Notes: generated by a model from the sequence alone, not told the origin. A stretch of DNA of 64,000 nucleotides from Pseudomonas sp. FP2196 (GCF_030687715.1 NZ_CP117445.1:2965501-3029500); one strand, 5' to 3'; positions 1-8,952 are shown, counted from the stretch's first letter. Numbers and translations are program-made.

Positions 1-128
1 GCCGTCAGCAGCGCTGGGGTGGTCAACAGACCGCCACCGCCGGCAATGGCGTCGATGAAACCGGCAACGAAAGCTACAAGGGCCAGAATGGCCAGGGTGG
101 TGAGGTCAACGCTGAGTTCGAAAGGCAT
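1..128 (-). CDS. TauE/SafE (TSUP) family permease, N-terminal fragment
   Basis: Only the first 42 or so codons are inside the window; the gene continues leftwards past the edge. The ATG lies at 126-128 on the complement. The reading frame gives a short acidic lead, then a hydrophobic helix ending in FIDAIAGGGGLLTTPALL. The glycine-rich turn after the first helix is typical of the TSUP family of anion or sulfite exporters (YfcA-like), which sit in the inner membrane. The substrate cannot be told from this fragment. Confidence 0.8.
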   Translation of the reverse strand, partial: MPFELSVDLTTLAILALVAFVAGFIDAIAGGGGLLTTPALLT

Positions 129-395
129 GGAATAGGCTTATTCGGCAGGGCGCAGGTCGGGGCTGCGGGAAGGGCGAACATGTTACTCATTTCCGGGTGT
201 TGCGGCGACCCGTCTGGCTTCATCGCGAGCGGGCGAAGGCCTGCAGTGGATCGAGTTGAACGCAGGACTTATATCCATTGACAATCATTGTAGGCGGGAG
301 ACTGCTCGCGATGGCGTCTGAACATTCAACCTATGTGTTGACTGACACACCGCTATCGCGAGCAGCCGAAGGCCTGCAATTGGATCTGTGTTGGT
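129..395. repeat. Intergenic stretch with degenerate REP-like units
   Basis: No gene is seen here. Two imperfect direct copies of a TCGCGAGC...CGAAGGCCTGCA unit lie near 220-245 and 352-378. An inverted CTGCTCGCGATGG stretch lies near 301-315. They resemble decayed members of the TCGCGAGCAGGCTCGC repeat family found intact elsewhere in the window. A short open frame over 278-478 looks like chance. Confidence 0.5.
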
Positions 396-875
396 TTACA
401 GGCCGAGGTCAGACAGCCCCGGATGATCATCCGGGCGGCGGCCCAGCGGCCAGTGGAACTTGCGTTCGCTTTCCTTGATCGGCATGTCGTTGATGCATGC
501 ATAGCGCTGGAACATCAGGCCGTTCTCGTCGAACTCCCAGTTTTCGTTGCCGTAGGAACGGAACCAGTTGCCCGAATCGTCGTGCCATTCATAGGCATAG
601 CGCACGGCGATGCGCGTATCCGAGTAAGCCCACAGTTCTTTGATCAAACGGTAATCCAGCTCCTTGGCCCATTTGCGGGTCAGGAAGGCTTTGGCTTCTT
701 CTCGGTTGTTGGCAAACTCGGCGCGGTTGCGCCACCGGGTGTCGAGGGTGTAGGCCAGCGATACCCGTTCCGGATCGCGGGAGTTCCAGCCGTCCTCGGC
801 CAGACGAACTTTCTCGATCGCCGATTCACGGTTGAAGGGTGGCAATGGCGGACGTACCTGGGCTGCAGTAGACAT
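396..875 (-). CDS. DUF1348 / NTF2-like (SnoaL fold) protein
   Basis: This 159-residue soluble protein has the pattern of the DUF1348 branch of the NTF2/SnoaL superfamily. It carries [21 protein letters not shown] early and a conserved YEWHD...[12 protein letters not shown] core ahead of NDMPI. Members are small cone-shaped alpha+beta proteins of mostly unknown role. An ATG at 875 is preferred over the longer open frame starting at 989 because it opens at the family's usual MSTAA... start. The gene lies 55 bases behind a TetR regulator on the same strand, so the two are probably co-transcribed and this protein may be the regulator's target. The biochemical function is not known to me. Confidence 0.85.
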   Translation of the reverse strand: MSTAAQVRPPLPPFNRESAIEKVRLAEDGWNSRDPERVSLAYTLDTRWRNRAEFANNREEAKAFLTRKWAKELDYRLIKELWAYSDTRIAVRYAYEWHDDSGNWFRSYGNENWEFDENGLMFQRYACINDMPIKESERKFHWPLGRRPDDHPGLSDLGL

Positions 876-930
876 GTTCAGTCTCCCGATAAATTCAACG
901 TTTAAACAACTTGTCAGGCTTATTAAGGCG

Positions 931-1494
931 TTACAGGTCCAATAACTTACGCGCCATGCATTGCGCATTATCAGCGGCACTGTGATCACCCATCACAAGC
1001 GCTACGGTAATGGCGCCGTCAATCAGGATCAGCAACTGTTTGGCCAGCAGTTGCGGGTCCTCGGCGCCATGTTCGGTACACAGCTCGCACACATAGTCGA
1101 GCAGCTTCTGTTTGTGGTCTTTGGCGACCTGGCGCACCGGGTCCTGTGGATCGCCGGTTTCGCCGCTGGTGTTGATGAAGGCGCAGCCACGGAAACCTTC
1201 CGAAGCAAACCAGCCCTTGAGCACGGTAAACAGATTGAGCAAGCGATCGGCCGGGGTTTCGGCCTGATCGACGGCGCTTCGGTACCAGTGCATCCAGCGC
1301 ACGTCGCGACGCTGCAGGGCGGCAACGGTCAGTTCTTCTTTGTTGGCGAAATAACGATAGATGCTTTTTCTGGAGACGCCGGCGGTTTTCACCAGAAGAT
1401 CCATGCCGGTGGCCGCGATGCCACTTTTATAGATCAGCTTTTCGGTGACATCCAGAATGATGTCGCGTGTCGAGGTGTCAGTGATTTCGTTCAT
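931..1494 (-). CDS. TetR/AcrR family transcriptional regulator
   Basis: The 187-residue protein has a TetR N-terminal DNA-binding domain, with the recognition region [16 protein letters not shown] at about residues 37-52. A helical ligand domain follows, containing [10 protein letters not shown], typical of the TetR_C group that controls small oxidoreductases or efflux genes. The start at 1494 (MNEITDT) is chosen; a longer frame to 1542 would run through the operator. A perfect 14-base palindrome lies 12 bases upstream, which suggests autorepression. The DUF1348 gene follows on the same strand. The effector is unknown. Confidence 0.88.
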   Translation of the reverse strand: MNEITDTSTRDIILDVTEKLIYKSGIAATGMDLLVKTAGVSRKSIYRYFANKEELTVAALQRRDVRWMHWYRSAVDQAETPADRLLNLFTVLKGWFASEGFRGCAFINTSGETGDPQDPVRQVAKDHKQKLLDYVCELCTEHGAEDPQLLAKQLLILIDGAITVALVMGDHSAADNAQCMARKLLDL

Positions 1495-1506
1495 GTGGCG
1501 AACAGT

Positions 1507-1520
1507 AGAACGATCGTTCT
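1507..1520. promoter_or_regulatory. Perfect 14-bp palindrome, likely TetR operator
   Basis: AGAACGATCGTTCT reads the same on both strands and sits 12 bases before the TetR start codon. Palindromes of this size just upstream of tetR-type genes are usually the repressor's own operator. The binding itself is inferred. Confidence 0.65.
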
Positions 1521-1545
1521 CCTTTGGCAATGATTTTTTCAAATT

Positions 1546-1613
1546 AAAAGATCGCAGCCTTCGGCGGCTCCTGCATTGGCCCGTGTAGTCGCTGCCGAAG
1601 GCTGCGATCTTTT
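1546..1613. repeat. REP-type inverted repeat (AAAAGATCGCAGCC family)
   Basis: Two arms carrying the AAAAGATCGCAGCCTTCGGC core face each other (1546-1568 and 1591-1613) between the divergent tetR and pssA genes. The arms are nearly perfect complements and would form a long hairpin. The same core recurs at seven or more sites in this window. Confidence 0.85.
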
Positions 1614-1697
1614 GATCTCTTTATGGGCACTAACAAGACCCGAAGGATGCGATGGTGTAAGCTCTCGGGTTCTTCGGATTCGATCATTGCGAGCCCT

Positions 1698-3041
1698 ATG
1701 CCGTTGCTTTTCAAACGTTCTCTGCTGCCCAAACTGCGCAGCTTTCCGCTGACCGCCGAGGCCGTGACCATTCTGTCCGGTGCCGCCGAGTTCCGTCGTT
1801 GCCTGCTGGAGAAAATCGCCACGGCGACCCAGCGCATCTACATCGTCGCGCTTTATTTGCAGCAAGACGAAGCCGGTCAGGAAATCCTCGATGCCTTGCA
1901 CGCCGCCAAACTCAAGCGTCCCGAGCTTGAAATCGCCGTGGTGGTTGACTGGCTGCGCGCCCAGCGCGGTCTGATCGGCGCCGGTAAGCAGCCAGGCAAT
2001 TCGGCTTGGTATCAGGAAATGACCCGCACTCACGAAAGCGAAGTGCCGGTGTACGGCGTGCCGGTGCAGACCCGCGAATTGTTTGGCGTACTGCATTTGA
2101 AGGGCTTCGTAATCGACGACTGCGTGGTCTACAGCGGCGCGAGCCTGAATAACGTCTACCTGCACAAGTTCGACAAATACCGCTTCGACCGCTATCACGT
2201 TCTGCGCAGCCATGAGCTGGCGGACTCCATGCATCACCTGGTCAAGCACGGTCTGATCGAATCGAAAGCCGTGCATCGTCTTGACCTTCCCAATCTGCCG
2301 ACCACGCGCAGCCTGCGCAACGATATCGGCGATCTGCGCAGCCGCCTCAAGTACGCGACCTACGACACCAGCGCCGGCAGCACGAGCCGAGAAGGCCTGT
2401 CCGTCAGCCCATTGCTGGGCGTGGGCAAGAAAAACCCGTTGAACCGGGCAATTCTTGAGTTGATCGCCAGTGCGCAAAAGCAGCTGACCATTTGCACGCC
2501 GTACTTCAACCTGCCGCTGGGAGTGATCCGCGAAATCAATCGCGCGCTGGCCCGTGGGGTGAAGATCGACATCGTGGTCGGCGACAAGACTGCCAACGAT
2601 TTCTATATCCCGCCGAGCGAGCCGTTCAAGGTCATCGCCGCGCTGCCGTATTTGTACGAGATCAGCCTGCGTCGCTTCGCCAAGCGCCATCAGCGCAACA
2701 TCGACAGCGGGCAATTGAACCTGCACTTGTGGCGTGACGGCGACAACACCTATCACCTCAAGGGCATGTGGATCGATCAGCGCTATACCTTGCTGACCGG
2801 CAACAACCTCAATCCTCGGGCGTTCAGGCTGGATCTGGAAAACGCGCTGTTGATTGACGATCCAAAGGGCGAGTGGCTGGAGCCGCGTGCGCAGGAGCTC
2901 GAAAATATCTTCCGCCATACCACGCGAATCGAGAGCTTTAACAACCTGGAGACGCTGCCGGAATACCCGAGCGGGGTGGCGAAGTTTCTCAAGCGGGTGA
3001 GTCGGGTGCGGATTGAGCGGTTGCTTTACCGGATTCTATAA
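1698..3041 (+). CDS. pssA: CDP-diacylglycerol--serine O-phosphatidyltransferase (PLD type)
   Basis: The 447-residue protein makes phosphatidylserine from CDP-diacylglycerol and serine, the committed step to phosphatidylethanolamine. It belongs to the phospholipase D superfamily and shows both HKD motifs: HLKGFVIDD around residue 134 and HLKGMWIDQ around residue 353. Other PssA landmarks are IVALYLQQDE, VPVYGVPVQTRE and GDKTANDFYIP. It aligns by eye with enterobacterial PssA (about 450 residues) along its whole length. The ATG at 1698 (MPLLFKR) fits that length; the frame is open to 1623, but that extension overlaps the region next to the REP hairpin. It is monocistronic, with REP hairpins on both sides. 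Confidence 0.93.
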   Translation: MPLLFKRSLLPKLRSFPLTAEAVTILSGAAEFRRCLLEKIATATQRIYIVALYLQQDEAGQEILDALHAAKLKRPELEIAVVVDWLRAQRGLIGAGKQPGNSAWYQEMTRTHESEVPVYGVPVQTRELFGVLHLKGFVIDDCVVYSGASLNNVYLHKFDKYRFDRYHVLRSHELADSMHHLVKHGLIESKAVHRLDLPNLPTTRSLRNDIGDLRSRLKYATYDTSAGSTSREGLSVSPLLGVGKKNPLNRAILELIASAQKQLTICTPYFNLPLGVIREINRALARGVKIDIVVGDKTANDFYIPPSEPFKVIAALPYLYEISLRRFAKRHQRNIDSGQLNLHLWRDGDNTYHLKGMWIDQRYTLLTGNNLNPRAFRLDLENALLIDDPKGEWLEPRAQELENIFRHTTRIESFNNLETLPEYPSGVAKFLKRVSRVRIERLLYRIL

Positions 3042-3074
3042 CGCTTCAAGTTTTGTAGTGCCGCTGCAAGCGCT

Positions 3075-3165
3075 TTCGCGAGCAGGCTCGCTCCCACAGG
3101 GGATGTGTAGACCACAAATAATGTGATCGACACAAAACCAATGTGGGAGCGAGCCTGCTCGCGAA
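3075..3165. repeat. REP-type inverted repeat (TTCGCGAGCAGGCTCGC family)
   Basis: Perfect 24-base complementary arms (3075-3098 and 3142-3165) contain the cores TTCGCGAGCAGGCTCGCT and TGTGGGAGCGAGCCTGCT. They lie between the convergent ends of pssA and the efe operon and may also stop transcription from both sides. Confidence 0.9.
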
Positions 3166-3190
3166 GAGGCCATCCCAGACGCTACAAAAA

Positions 3191-4015
3191 TCAGTTCAGC
3201 CCCAATTTCCCACGCAACGTGGACAGGTCTTCCGCCAACGTATTCACCGGGCCAACCAGCGCCTTTCGGTCGTTGTCCTTGACCTTGTCGTACGTTTCAA
3301 AGCCACCGTCCTTGGTCTTGTACTTGGCCAGAACCTTGTCCACGGTGGCAAAGTTCTTGTCGACTTTGGCGACGAACGCCTTGTCCTGCTGCTCGATCTG
3401 CGGGCGGAACAGGTCGACAATTTTTTTCGCGCCGTCGATGTTGCCCTGGAAGTCGTAGAGGTCGGTGTGGCTGTAGCGATCTTCTTCGCCGGAGATCTTG
3501 GTCGCGGCGACTTCTTCCAGCAGCGCAGCAGCGCCGCCCACCACTTTCTCCGGCGGGAAGGTCAGGCCGGCGACGCGGGTTTGCAGGTCTTTGACGTCTT
3601 TGTTCAAGCCATCCGCCAGTGCGTCCAGGCCTTGGGTGCTTTTTTCCGAGAACAGCGAGTATTCGATGCGGTGAAACCCGGTGAAGTCTTCAGCTTTCAC
3701 GCCTTTTTCGTGGTCGTCGACGCGGGAGTCGATGGACGCATCGAGGTCACTGAACAGCTCGGCAATCGGCTCGATTGACTCGTAGTAAACGCGGGTCGGC
3801 GCATAGAGTTTTTGCGCTGTGGCCAAGTCGCCTTTCTTCACAGCGTCGGTGAACTGCTGGGTGTGGCTGGCCAGTTCATCGAGCTGTTCGGTGGCGTAAA
3901 TCTTGTAGTCCGAAACCGGCCCGACCAGATCCAGCGGTGCGGTGGCGGCGAAGGCTGACAGCGGGGTGTTGAGCAAACCAAGGGTCAGCAATAACGCGAG
4001 TGGCGTCTTTTTCAT
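3191..4015 (-). CDS. EfeM/EfeO-like periplasmic imelysin (M75) domain protein
   Basis: The 274-residue protein begins with a Sec signal peptide (MKKTPLALLLTLGLLNTPLSAFA). It consists of one M75/imelysin domain, with the family HxxE motif in GFHRIEYSLF around residue 116 and the EEDRYSHTDLYDF stretch further on. Unlike the EfeO encoded upstream it has no cupredoxin domain, so it resembles EfeM or Algp7-type metal-binding proteins. It is the last gene of the efeU-efeO-efeB operon, 27 bases behind efeB. A role in periplasmic iron handling together with EfeO and EfeB is inferred from context. It may be a paralogue of EfeO that lost its N-terminal domain. Confidence 0.88.
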   Translation of the reverse strand: MKKTPLALLLTLGLLNTPLSAFAATAPLDLVGPVSDYKIYATEQLDELASHTQQFTDAVKKGDLATAQKLYAPTRVYYESIEPIAELFSDLDASIDSRVDDHEKGVKAEDFTGFHRIEYSLFSEKSTQGLDALADGLNKDVKDLQTRVAGLTFPPEKVVGGAAALLEEVAATKISGEEDRYSHTDLYDFQGNIDGAKKIVDLFRPQIEQQDKAFVAKVDKNFATVDKVLAKYKTKDGGFETYDKVKDNDRKALVGPVNTLAEDLSTLRGKLGLN

Positions 4016-4042
4016 GGGGGTGGCTCCAGAGTCAGGATTGTT

Positions 4043-5341
4043 TTATGCCGCTGTTTTCGGTTGTGTGGCGTTGAGCAGCGAGCGACCGATGAAATCCTTG
4101 TCGCCGGTGACACCCGGAAGGGTGAAGAAGTAACCACCGCCGACGGGTTTGAGGTATTCCTCAAGCGGTTCGCCGTTGAGGCGGTTCTGCACGGTGATAA
4201 AGCCTTTCTCCAAATCGGCCTGGTAGCAGATGAAGAGCAGACCCATGTCGAGTTGGCCGTTCTTGTTCACACCGTTGGAATAGTTGAACGGCCGGCGCAG
4301 GATCAGGTTGGCCTGGCTCGCGGCAGTGCGCGGATTGGCCAGGCGGATGTGTGCATCGAGTTTGGTCAGTTTGCCGGCCGGATCCTTGCTGTAATCCGGG
4401 ACTTCGCTCTCGTGAGACCCACCCATCGGCGCGCCGGTACTCTTGACCCGGCCGAGAATGCTTTCCTGTTCCTGCAAAGGCGTACGGTCCCAGCGCTCAA
4501 CGAAGTTGCGGATGATCCGCACCGCTTGATAGCTGCCGTGGGCCGCCCACGCCGGTTCGTCGTTGCCCGGTTGCACCCAAACGATGTTATCCATGGCTTT
4601 GGCATCGTTGGAGTCGGGGTTGGCCGAGCCGTCACGGAAACCGAGGAAGTTGCGCGCCGATTGCGCCGGCACCCCGGGTTTGGACGGGGCCTGCGGCGGT
4701 ACGCTGCCTTCCTGTTTCCAGCGCACCAGCAGCAGGTCCGGGAGGTTTTTCACGATGTCGCGCAGGGCATGAATATTGGTGTCGGCGGTGTTGGAGCAGA
4801 ACTGCAAGCTCAGGTCGCCGTGGCAGCAATCAGCTTCCAGTGCATCGTTGGGGAAGCCGACCATGCGCTGCAGGCGTTTGGGTTTGGCGTCGGTCAGACC
4901 AAAGCGCTCATCAAACAACGACTCGCCCACCGACACGGTGATGGTCAGGTTGTCCGGAGTCACCACCGGGCCGAGGATGCCGGAGTCTGGCGGCGGCAGC
5001 TTCGGATCGATCTGCGCGACCGGGCCGCCCTTCATCAGGAACGCGATGCGCTCGTTGAGGGTGCGGAACAGTCGCTCCAGGTCTTCGCGATCACTGGCCA
5101 GTACGTCGAACGACACCAGCATGCCCGACGCCGGGCGCGGGGTGACGATGCCGGTTTGATGCATGCCGTGGAAGTCGTGGCGGTCTTCAGTCTTGTCGCT
5201 GCTCGGGGCTTCGGTGACTTGTGCCGGCGCGGCGGCCATGGCCGGGCAGCTCAGGGCCGATCCGGCCAGTGCGACACCGGCTGCGCCCATGCCCATCAGG
5301 ACGCGGCGACGTTGCAGGTTGAGTTGTTCTGAATCTTTCAT
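4043..5341 (-). CDS. efeB: Deferrochelatase/peroxidase EfeB (DyP type, Tat-exported)
   Basis: The 432-residue protein is a dye-decolorizing-type haem peroxidase that acts in the periplasm on iron uptake or haem iron release. A twin-arginine signal is visible ([13 protein letters not shown], residues 10-22), followed by a hydrophobic stretch and an AMAAAP cleavage region. The DyP signature GFRDG is at about residues 234-238, the expected proximal haem histidine is in [10 protein letters not shown] (about 331), and a distal arginine is in NLILRRPF (about 349). These positions match those known for E. coli EfeB. It is the third gene of the operon, between efeO and the second M75 gene. Confidence 0.94.
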   Translation of the reverse strand: MKDSEQLNLQRRRVLMGMGAAGVALAGSALSCPAMAAAPAQVTEAPSSDKTEDRHDFHGMHQTGIVTPRPASGMLVSFDVLASDREDLERLFRTLNERIAFLMKGGPVAQIDPKLPPPDSGILGPVVTPDNLTITVSVGESLFDERFGLTDAKPKRLQRMVGFPNDALEADCCHGDLSLQFCSNTADTNIHALRDIVKNLPDLLLVRWKQEGSVPPQAPSKPGVPAQSARNFLGFRDGSANPDSNDAKAMDNIVWVQPGNDEPAWAAHGSYQAVRIIRNFVERWDRTPLQEQESILGRVKSTGAPMGGSHESEVPDYSKDPAGKLTKLDAHIRLANPRTAASQANLILRRPFNYSNGVNKNGQLDMGLLFICYQADLEKGFITVQNRLNGEPLEEYLKPVGGGYFFTLPGVTGDKDFIGRSLLNATQPKTAA

Positions 5342-5358
5342 CGGTGCTCGTCTTCTGC

Positions 5359-6558
5359 TTACAGGCCGGAGAGGCCGAGGGCTGGGTCGATTCCATCAAG
5401 CGCGTTTGCCAGGGCCTGGGCCTTGTCGGCGATCTGCTTGCGTTGTTCGCCGCTGACGCTGTCGTAGCTGGCGTAGCCGTCCTTGACCTTGAAGCTGTTC
5501 AGTTGGGTGTCGAAGTCCGCCAGGGCCTGATCTATTTTCGGCAACAGCTCGGCGGCGGACTTGCTCAGCATCGGCCGCAGCAGGTCGACGACTTTGTGCG
5601 CGGTTTGCAGGTTGGCAGCGAAACCGTTGAGATCACTGTGGCTGTAGCGTTCTTCTTCACCGCTGGCGGCGCGCACGTCGGCGAGGGTGTTGAGGTTGCG
5701 CACGACGATGTTGACCAGTTGCTCCGGAGGCAGCGACTGGGCGAGCAGTTGCTGTTTGAGCGTGGTGACGTCTGTCAGCAAGCGCTGAGAAGCGGGCGCG
5801 AGACCGTCAAGTTTGCGTTGCTGGAACAGGGCGTATTCGATCCGGTGGAAGCCGACAAAGGCTGGATCCTGCTCGCGTTTCTCGAAGTAATCGGCGCGGG
5901 CGTTGACGCTGTTGTCCAGTTCAGCCAGACGTTGCGCGGCAGGGGCCAGGCGTTGATAGGCCTCACGGGCAGGTAAGTACAGCGCCTGCGCCTCACTCAG
6001 GTCGCCGCTGGCGATCGCCTGGTCCAGTGCGGTGACCGCTTTGATCAAAGCGCTGCCCTGGCTGGCCAGATACACACGGAATTCCGACAACGGCCCGACG
6101 AAGGCGACCATCGACGGTTTGGCCTTGGCCGCAGCGTCGGAGGCCGCCGTCGGCGTCACGTGCAAAGTGCCGCGCGGATTGCTCAGCAGGCCGCACGTGA
6201 TCGCGTAGTCGCCGGGTTGCAGGTTGGCGTTGATCACCTGGCTCAGGCCCGGCGCAATGTTCTCGCGTTCTTCGACCACCAGCACGCCATCGAGGATTTC
6301 CCATTCCACCGCCCGCTCAGAGCGGTTGACGATGCGGAAACTGGCGCGGCCTGCTGGCACGGTCAGCGCATTCGGTTCGCAACTGCCCGGGTGAATGTTG
6401 ACCACCACTTCGTCGTGGTTGTGCTGACGTTTGGCCGCCGCCAGTTGCGAGGCATAGTAGAACAGGCCGCCGGCGGCGATCATCACGACCACAGAACCGG
6501 CCACTGCCCAGCGCAGGGCGCGAGGAGGCGTGGCCTGAGGGTTATTAGGCTTTGACAT
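5359..6558 (-). CDS. efeO: Iron uptake protein EfeO (cupredoxin plus M75 domains)
   Basis: The 399-residue protein has an N-terminal membrane anchor or uncleaved signal ([20 protein letters not shown]). A cupredoxin-like domain follows (about 45-130, with [17 protein letters not shown] and [14 protein letters not shown]). The C-terminal M75 domain carries the [11 protein letters not shown]xxE motif. This two-domain order is that of EfeO, which binds iron in the periplasm and hands it to the permease EfeU. The start at 6558 (MSKPNN) is used; the frame is open further upstream, but that part overlaps efeU. Eight bases separate it from efeU, so the genes are co-transcribed. Confidence 0.92.
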   Translation of the reverse strand: MSKPNNPQATPPRALRWAVAGSVVVMIAAGGLFYYASQLAAAKRQHNHDEVVVNIHPGSCEPNALTVPAGRASFRIVNRSERAVEWEILDGVLVVEERENIAPGLSQVINANLQPGDYAITCGLLSNPRGTLHVTPTAASDAAAKAKPSMVAFVGPLSEFRVYLASQGSALIKAVTALDQAIASGDLSEAQALYLPAREAYQRLAPAAQRLAELDNSVNARADYFEKREQDPAFVGFHRIEYALFQQRKLDGLAPASQRLLTDVTTLKQQLLAQSLPPEQLVNIVVRNLNTLADVRAASGEEERYSHSDLNGFAANLQTAHKVVDLLRPMLSKSAAELLPKIDQALADFDTQLNSFKVKDGYASYDSVSGEQRKQIADKAQALANALDGIDPALGLSGL

Positions 6559-6566
6559 GGGGGCCC

Positions 6567-7412
6567 TTATTGGCTGGAAACGGAATTCGATTGCGCGGCG
6601 TTTTTGGCGGGCGCCGCCGGGAGGAAGAACATCACCAGCGCCACTACCAGATAAATCAGATAAGCACCGAGGGTGCTGACGGTTGGCGCATCCTGGTAAC
6701 CGAACATGCCGGCCAGCACCGAGCCCAACGGGCCGTCCATCGGCAGCGTCGCACTGAGGTCGAAGAGCACGGTTTGCAGGTGATTCCACAGCCCGGCTTC
6801 ATGCAGGGCCTGAACCGAATTGGCGAGAATCCCCGCGGCCACCACGAGAATGAACAACCCGGTCCATTTGAAAAATGCCGAAAGGTTCAGACGCATGCTG
6901 CCGGTGTAGATCAGAAAACCGACGACAATCGCCAGAAGCAGGCCGAGCAGGGCACCGATCGGCGCACCCGGGCCTTCGCTCTGCTGAAACACCGCGAGCA
7001 GGAAAAACACCGTTTCCAGGCCTTCACGCGCCACGGCGAAGAACACCATAGCGATCAACGCGATGACCTGATGTTTGGAAGAAGTCAGCGCTTCATCCAG
7101 CGAGGCGTGCAGAGAGTGCTTGATCGACCGTGCGACCTTGCGCATCCAGAACACCATCGAGCTGAGAATCCCCACGGCCACCAGCCCGACGATGCCTTCA
7201 AACAACTCCTGCTGCTTTTGCGGGAATTCAGCGCTGACCAATTCCAGGCCACCGCCGACCAGCAAGGCGAGTGCGGCGGCGAGAAATACCCCGATCCACA
7301 CAGCGGGCATCCATTGGCCACGGCCGGTCTGTTGCAGGTAGCTGGCGATGATGCCAACGATCAGCGCGGCTTCAATGCCTTCGCGCAGCATGATCAGGAA
7401 GGGGGCGAGCAT
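6567..7412 (-). CDS. efeU: Ferrous iron permease EfeU (FTR1 family)
   Basis: The 281-residue inner-membrane protein has seven or so hydrophobic helices and the two REGxE iron-binding motifs of the FTR1/EfeU family: REGIE at residues 10-14 and REGLE at about 129-133. It is the first gene of the operon efeU-efeO-efeB-M75. A good Fur box sits upstream, so iron repression is likely. Its length matches the family (about 275-285). Confidence 0.95.
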   Translation of the reverse strand: MLAPFLIMLREGIEAALIVGIIASYLQQTGRGQWMPAVWIGVFLAAALALLVGGGLELVSAEFPQKQQELFEGIVGLVAVGILSSMVFWMRKVARSIKHSLHASLDEALTSSKHQVIALIAMVFFAVAREGLETVFFLLAVFQQSEGPGAPIGALLGLLLAIVVGFLIYTGSMRLNLSAFFKWTGLFILVVAAGILANSVQALHEAGLWNHLQTVLFDLSATLPMDGPLGSVLAGMFGYQDAPTVSTLGAYLIYLVVALVMFFLPAAPAKNAAQSNSVSSQ

Positions 7413-7454
7413 TCGGCATCCAATAAGTCATTCGTAGAGGGTTACAAGTTGTAA

Positions 7455-7473
7455 CATAATGAAAGTCATTCTC
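7455..7473. promoter_or_regulatory. Fur box upstream of efeU
   Basis: CATAATGAAAGTCATTCTC matches 15 of 19 bases of the classical GATAATGATAATCATTATC Fur box. A weaker overlapping match (12 of 19) continues to 7490. It lies about 45 bases upstream of the efeU start on the complement, where a promoter is expected. Iron-dependent repression is therefore inferred. Confidence 0.75.
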
Positions 7474-7542
7474 ACATGACAATCATTGACATAAACCTGA
7501 ACGCAAGCTGAACAAACCCGAGTTTTTGCCCAGCACACTTCC

Positions 7543-7633
7543 CCCTGTAGGAGCTGCCGAAGGCTGCGATCTTTTGACTTTGGTTTTGAATAACAACAGC
7601 AAAAGATCGCAGCCTTCGGCAGCTCCTACAGGG
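7543..7633. repeat. REP-type perfect 33-bp inverted repeat
   Basis: The arms 7543-7575 and 7601-7633 are perfect complements of 33 bases around a 25-base loop. Both contain the GTAGGAGCTGCCGAAGGC core. This is the most symmetrical REP hairpin of the window. It ends only 17 bases before the ATG of the following AraC gene. Confidence 0.92.
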
Positions 7634-7650
7634 ATCTTTGGTGGGTTAAG

Positions 7651-8706
7651 ATGCCCGTCAGTCAAAAACAACAAGGCTCATCGCTGTCCATGTCGGAAAA
7701 AGACACCATCGCCGTTCAACTGGTGCGTGAAGCGCTGCTGCAAAGTTGTGCCCCGGGCGTGGCAACGGAAGAGGTCTTGGGCAAGGTCGGCATTGCGCCG
7801 TCTCTGCTGCACGCCGGAGATGGCCGAGTGCCGGCCTCGCAGTACGCCAAACTCTGGCGCTTGCTGGCCCGACGCGGTGATGACGAGTTCTTCGGTATGG
7901 ACCCGCGCCAGCTCAAGTCCGGCAGCCTGGAATTCCTCTGCCGTAGTGCGATGGCGCAACCGACATTGGCAATGGGGTTGAGCACCGGCCTGAGTTTCCT
8001 TTCATTGATGCTAGAACGCCTGCCGGCGCAACTGGTGCACCAGCAAAGTCTGGCGGAAATCGTTCTGCTCGAAGACGATCCCGAACCACGCCGCGCCTTC
8101 ACCTACTTCACCTACTGGATGATTGTCCACGGTGTGGCTTGCTGGCTGGCGGGGCGGCGGATTCCGATTCTGGCCATCGAGTTGCGTTGTCCGGAACCGG
8201 ACTTCACCGATGATTACCGGGTGATGTTCTCGGAAAACCTGCGGTTCGACCGACCGCGCACACGGATGATTTTCTCCGCCGACTGCCTCGATCTGCCGAT
8301 CAAACGTACGGCCGAGGAGCTAAAACGCTTTCTGGCCCATGCGCCAGCCAACATTCTGGTGAAGTACCGTGATCCGGAAAGCCTCGCCAGTCGGATCAAG
8401 CAGGATTTACGTCAGTTACCAGCGGAGCAGTGGCCGGAAACGGAGGCTTTGGCGCAGCAACTGTGCATGTCCGCCTCGACCTTGCGCCGACGTTTGGCAG
8501 AGGAAGGGCAGACGTATCAGGGACTCAAGGACAGTGTGCGCAAGGAGTTGGCGATTGTCTGGCTGGCGGAACCTTCGATCAGTTTTGTTGAAATTGCAGC
8601 ACGGTTGGGATTTGCCGATGCGAGTTCGTTCTACAAGGCGTTTCGCAAGTGGTCTGGGTCCAATCCCGGCCACTATCGCGCGCTGATCCTGAATGACCCC
8701 ACCTGA
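7651..8706 (+). CDS. AraC family transcriptional regulator (Arabinose_bd type)
   Basis: The 351-residue regulator has the long N-terminal ligand domain of the OruR/ArgR-like AraC group (about residues 25-210) and a C-terminal HTH_18 domain. The first helix-turn-helix includes LCMSASTLRRRLAEEGQTYQ and the second includes FVEIAARLGFADASSFYKAFRKWSGSNPGHYR. It points towards the acyl-CoA catabolic operon starting at 8960, separated from it by a REP hairpin, and is the natural candidate to activate it. The start may instead be the second ATG at 7690 (MSEKDT), because the first lies right against the REP element. The inducer is unknown; a short or branched acyl-CoA or acid is a guess. Confidence 0.88.
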   Translation: MPVSQKQQGSSLSMSEKDTIAVQLVREALLQSCAPGVATEEVLGKVGIAPSLLHAGDGRVPASQYAKLWRLLARRGDDEFFGMDPRQLKSGSLEFLCRSAMAQPTLAMGLSTGLSFLSLMLERLPAQLVHQQSLAEIVLLEDDPEPRRAFTYFTYWMIVHGVACWLAGRRIPILAIELRCPEPDFTDDYRVMFSENLRFDRPRTRMIFSADCLDLPIKRTAEELKRFLAHAPANILVKYRDPESLASRIKQDLRQLPAEQWPETEALAQQLCMSASTLRRRLAEEGQTYQGLKDSVRKELAIVWLAEPSISFVEIAARLGFADASSFYKAFRKWSGSNPGHYRALILNDPT

Positions 8707-8718
8707 AATGCATTCCTC

Positions 8719-8813
8719 CTGTAGGAGCTGTCGAAGGCTGCGATCTTTTGATCTTGACCTTTAAAAACAGGATCAAAAGATCGCAGCCTCGTTTCACTCG
8801 ACAACTCCTACAG
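8719..8813. repeat. REP-type inverted repeat
   Basis: Two facing copies of the AAAAGATCGCAGCC family lie between the AraC gene and the acyl-CoA operon. The right arm carries the variant CTCGTTTCACTCGACAACTC and so matches the left only in its core. Confidence 0.85.
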
Positions 8814-8902
8814 AAGGTGTGAGTCATTTTCGTAAGCTTGGCCAAACCAGTCAGCCACTTTGATGGCTTTGACCATTGCCCCAAGCCCCGCACAGCGCGA
8901 CT

Positions 8903-8952
8903 ATCCCTCTGTTGTTTACGGTTCCCCAACCTAATAAAAAACACAGAGGGAT
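8903..8952 (+). promoter_or_regulatory. Inverted repeat covering the Shine-Dalgarno of the acyl-CoA synthetase gene
   Basis: ATCCCTCTGT (8903-8912) and ACAGAGGGAT (8943-8952) are perfect 10-base complements 30 bases apart. The right arm contains the AGAGGG ribosome-binding site, eight bases or so before the ATG at 8960. It could be an operator or a leader hairpin that hides the ribosome-binding site. Only the symmetry is seen. Confidence 0.45.

Noticed and set aside
279..290. TGACAATCATTG shared with the efeU promoter region, as a second Fur site
   Set aside because: It matches only about 12 of 19 Fur consensus positions and no gene start lies in a suitable position.
423..905. Long open frame on the plus strand opposite the DUF1348 gene
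   Set aside because: It is the shadow of a recognisable gene on the other strand and has no family pattern. The same applies to the many long opposite-strand frames over GC-rich genes throughout the window.
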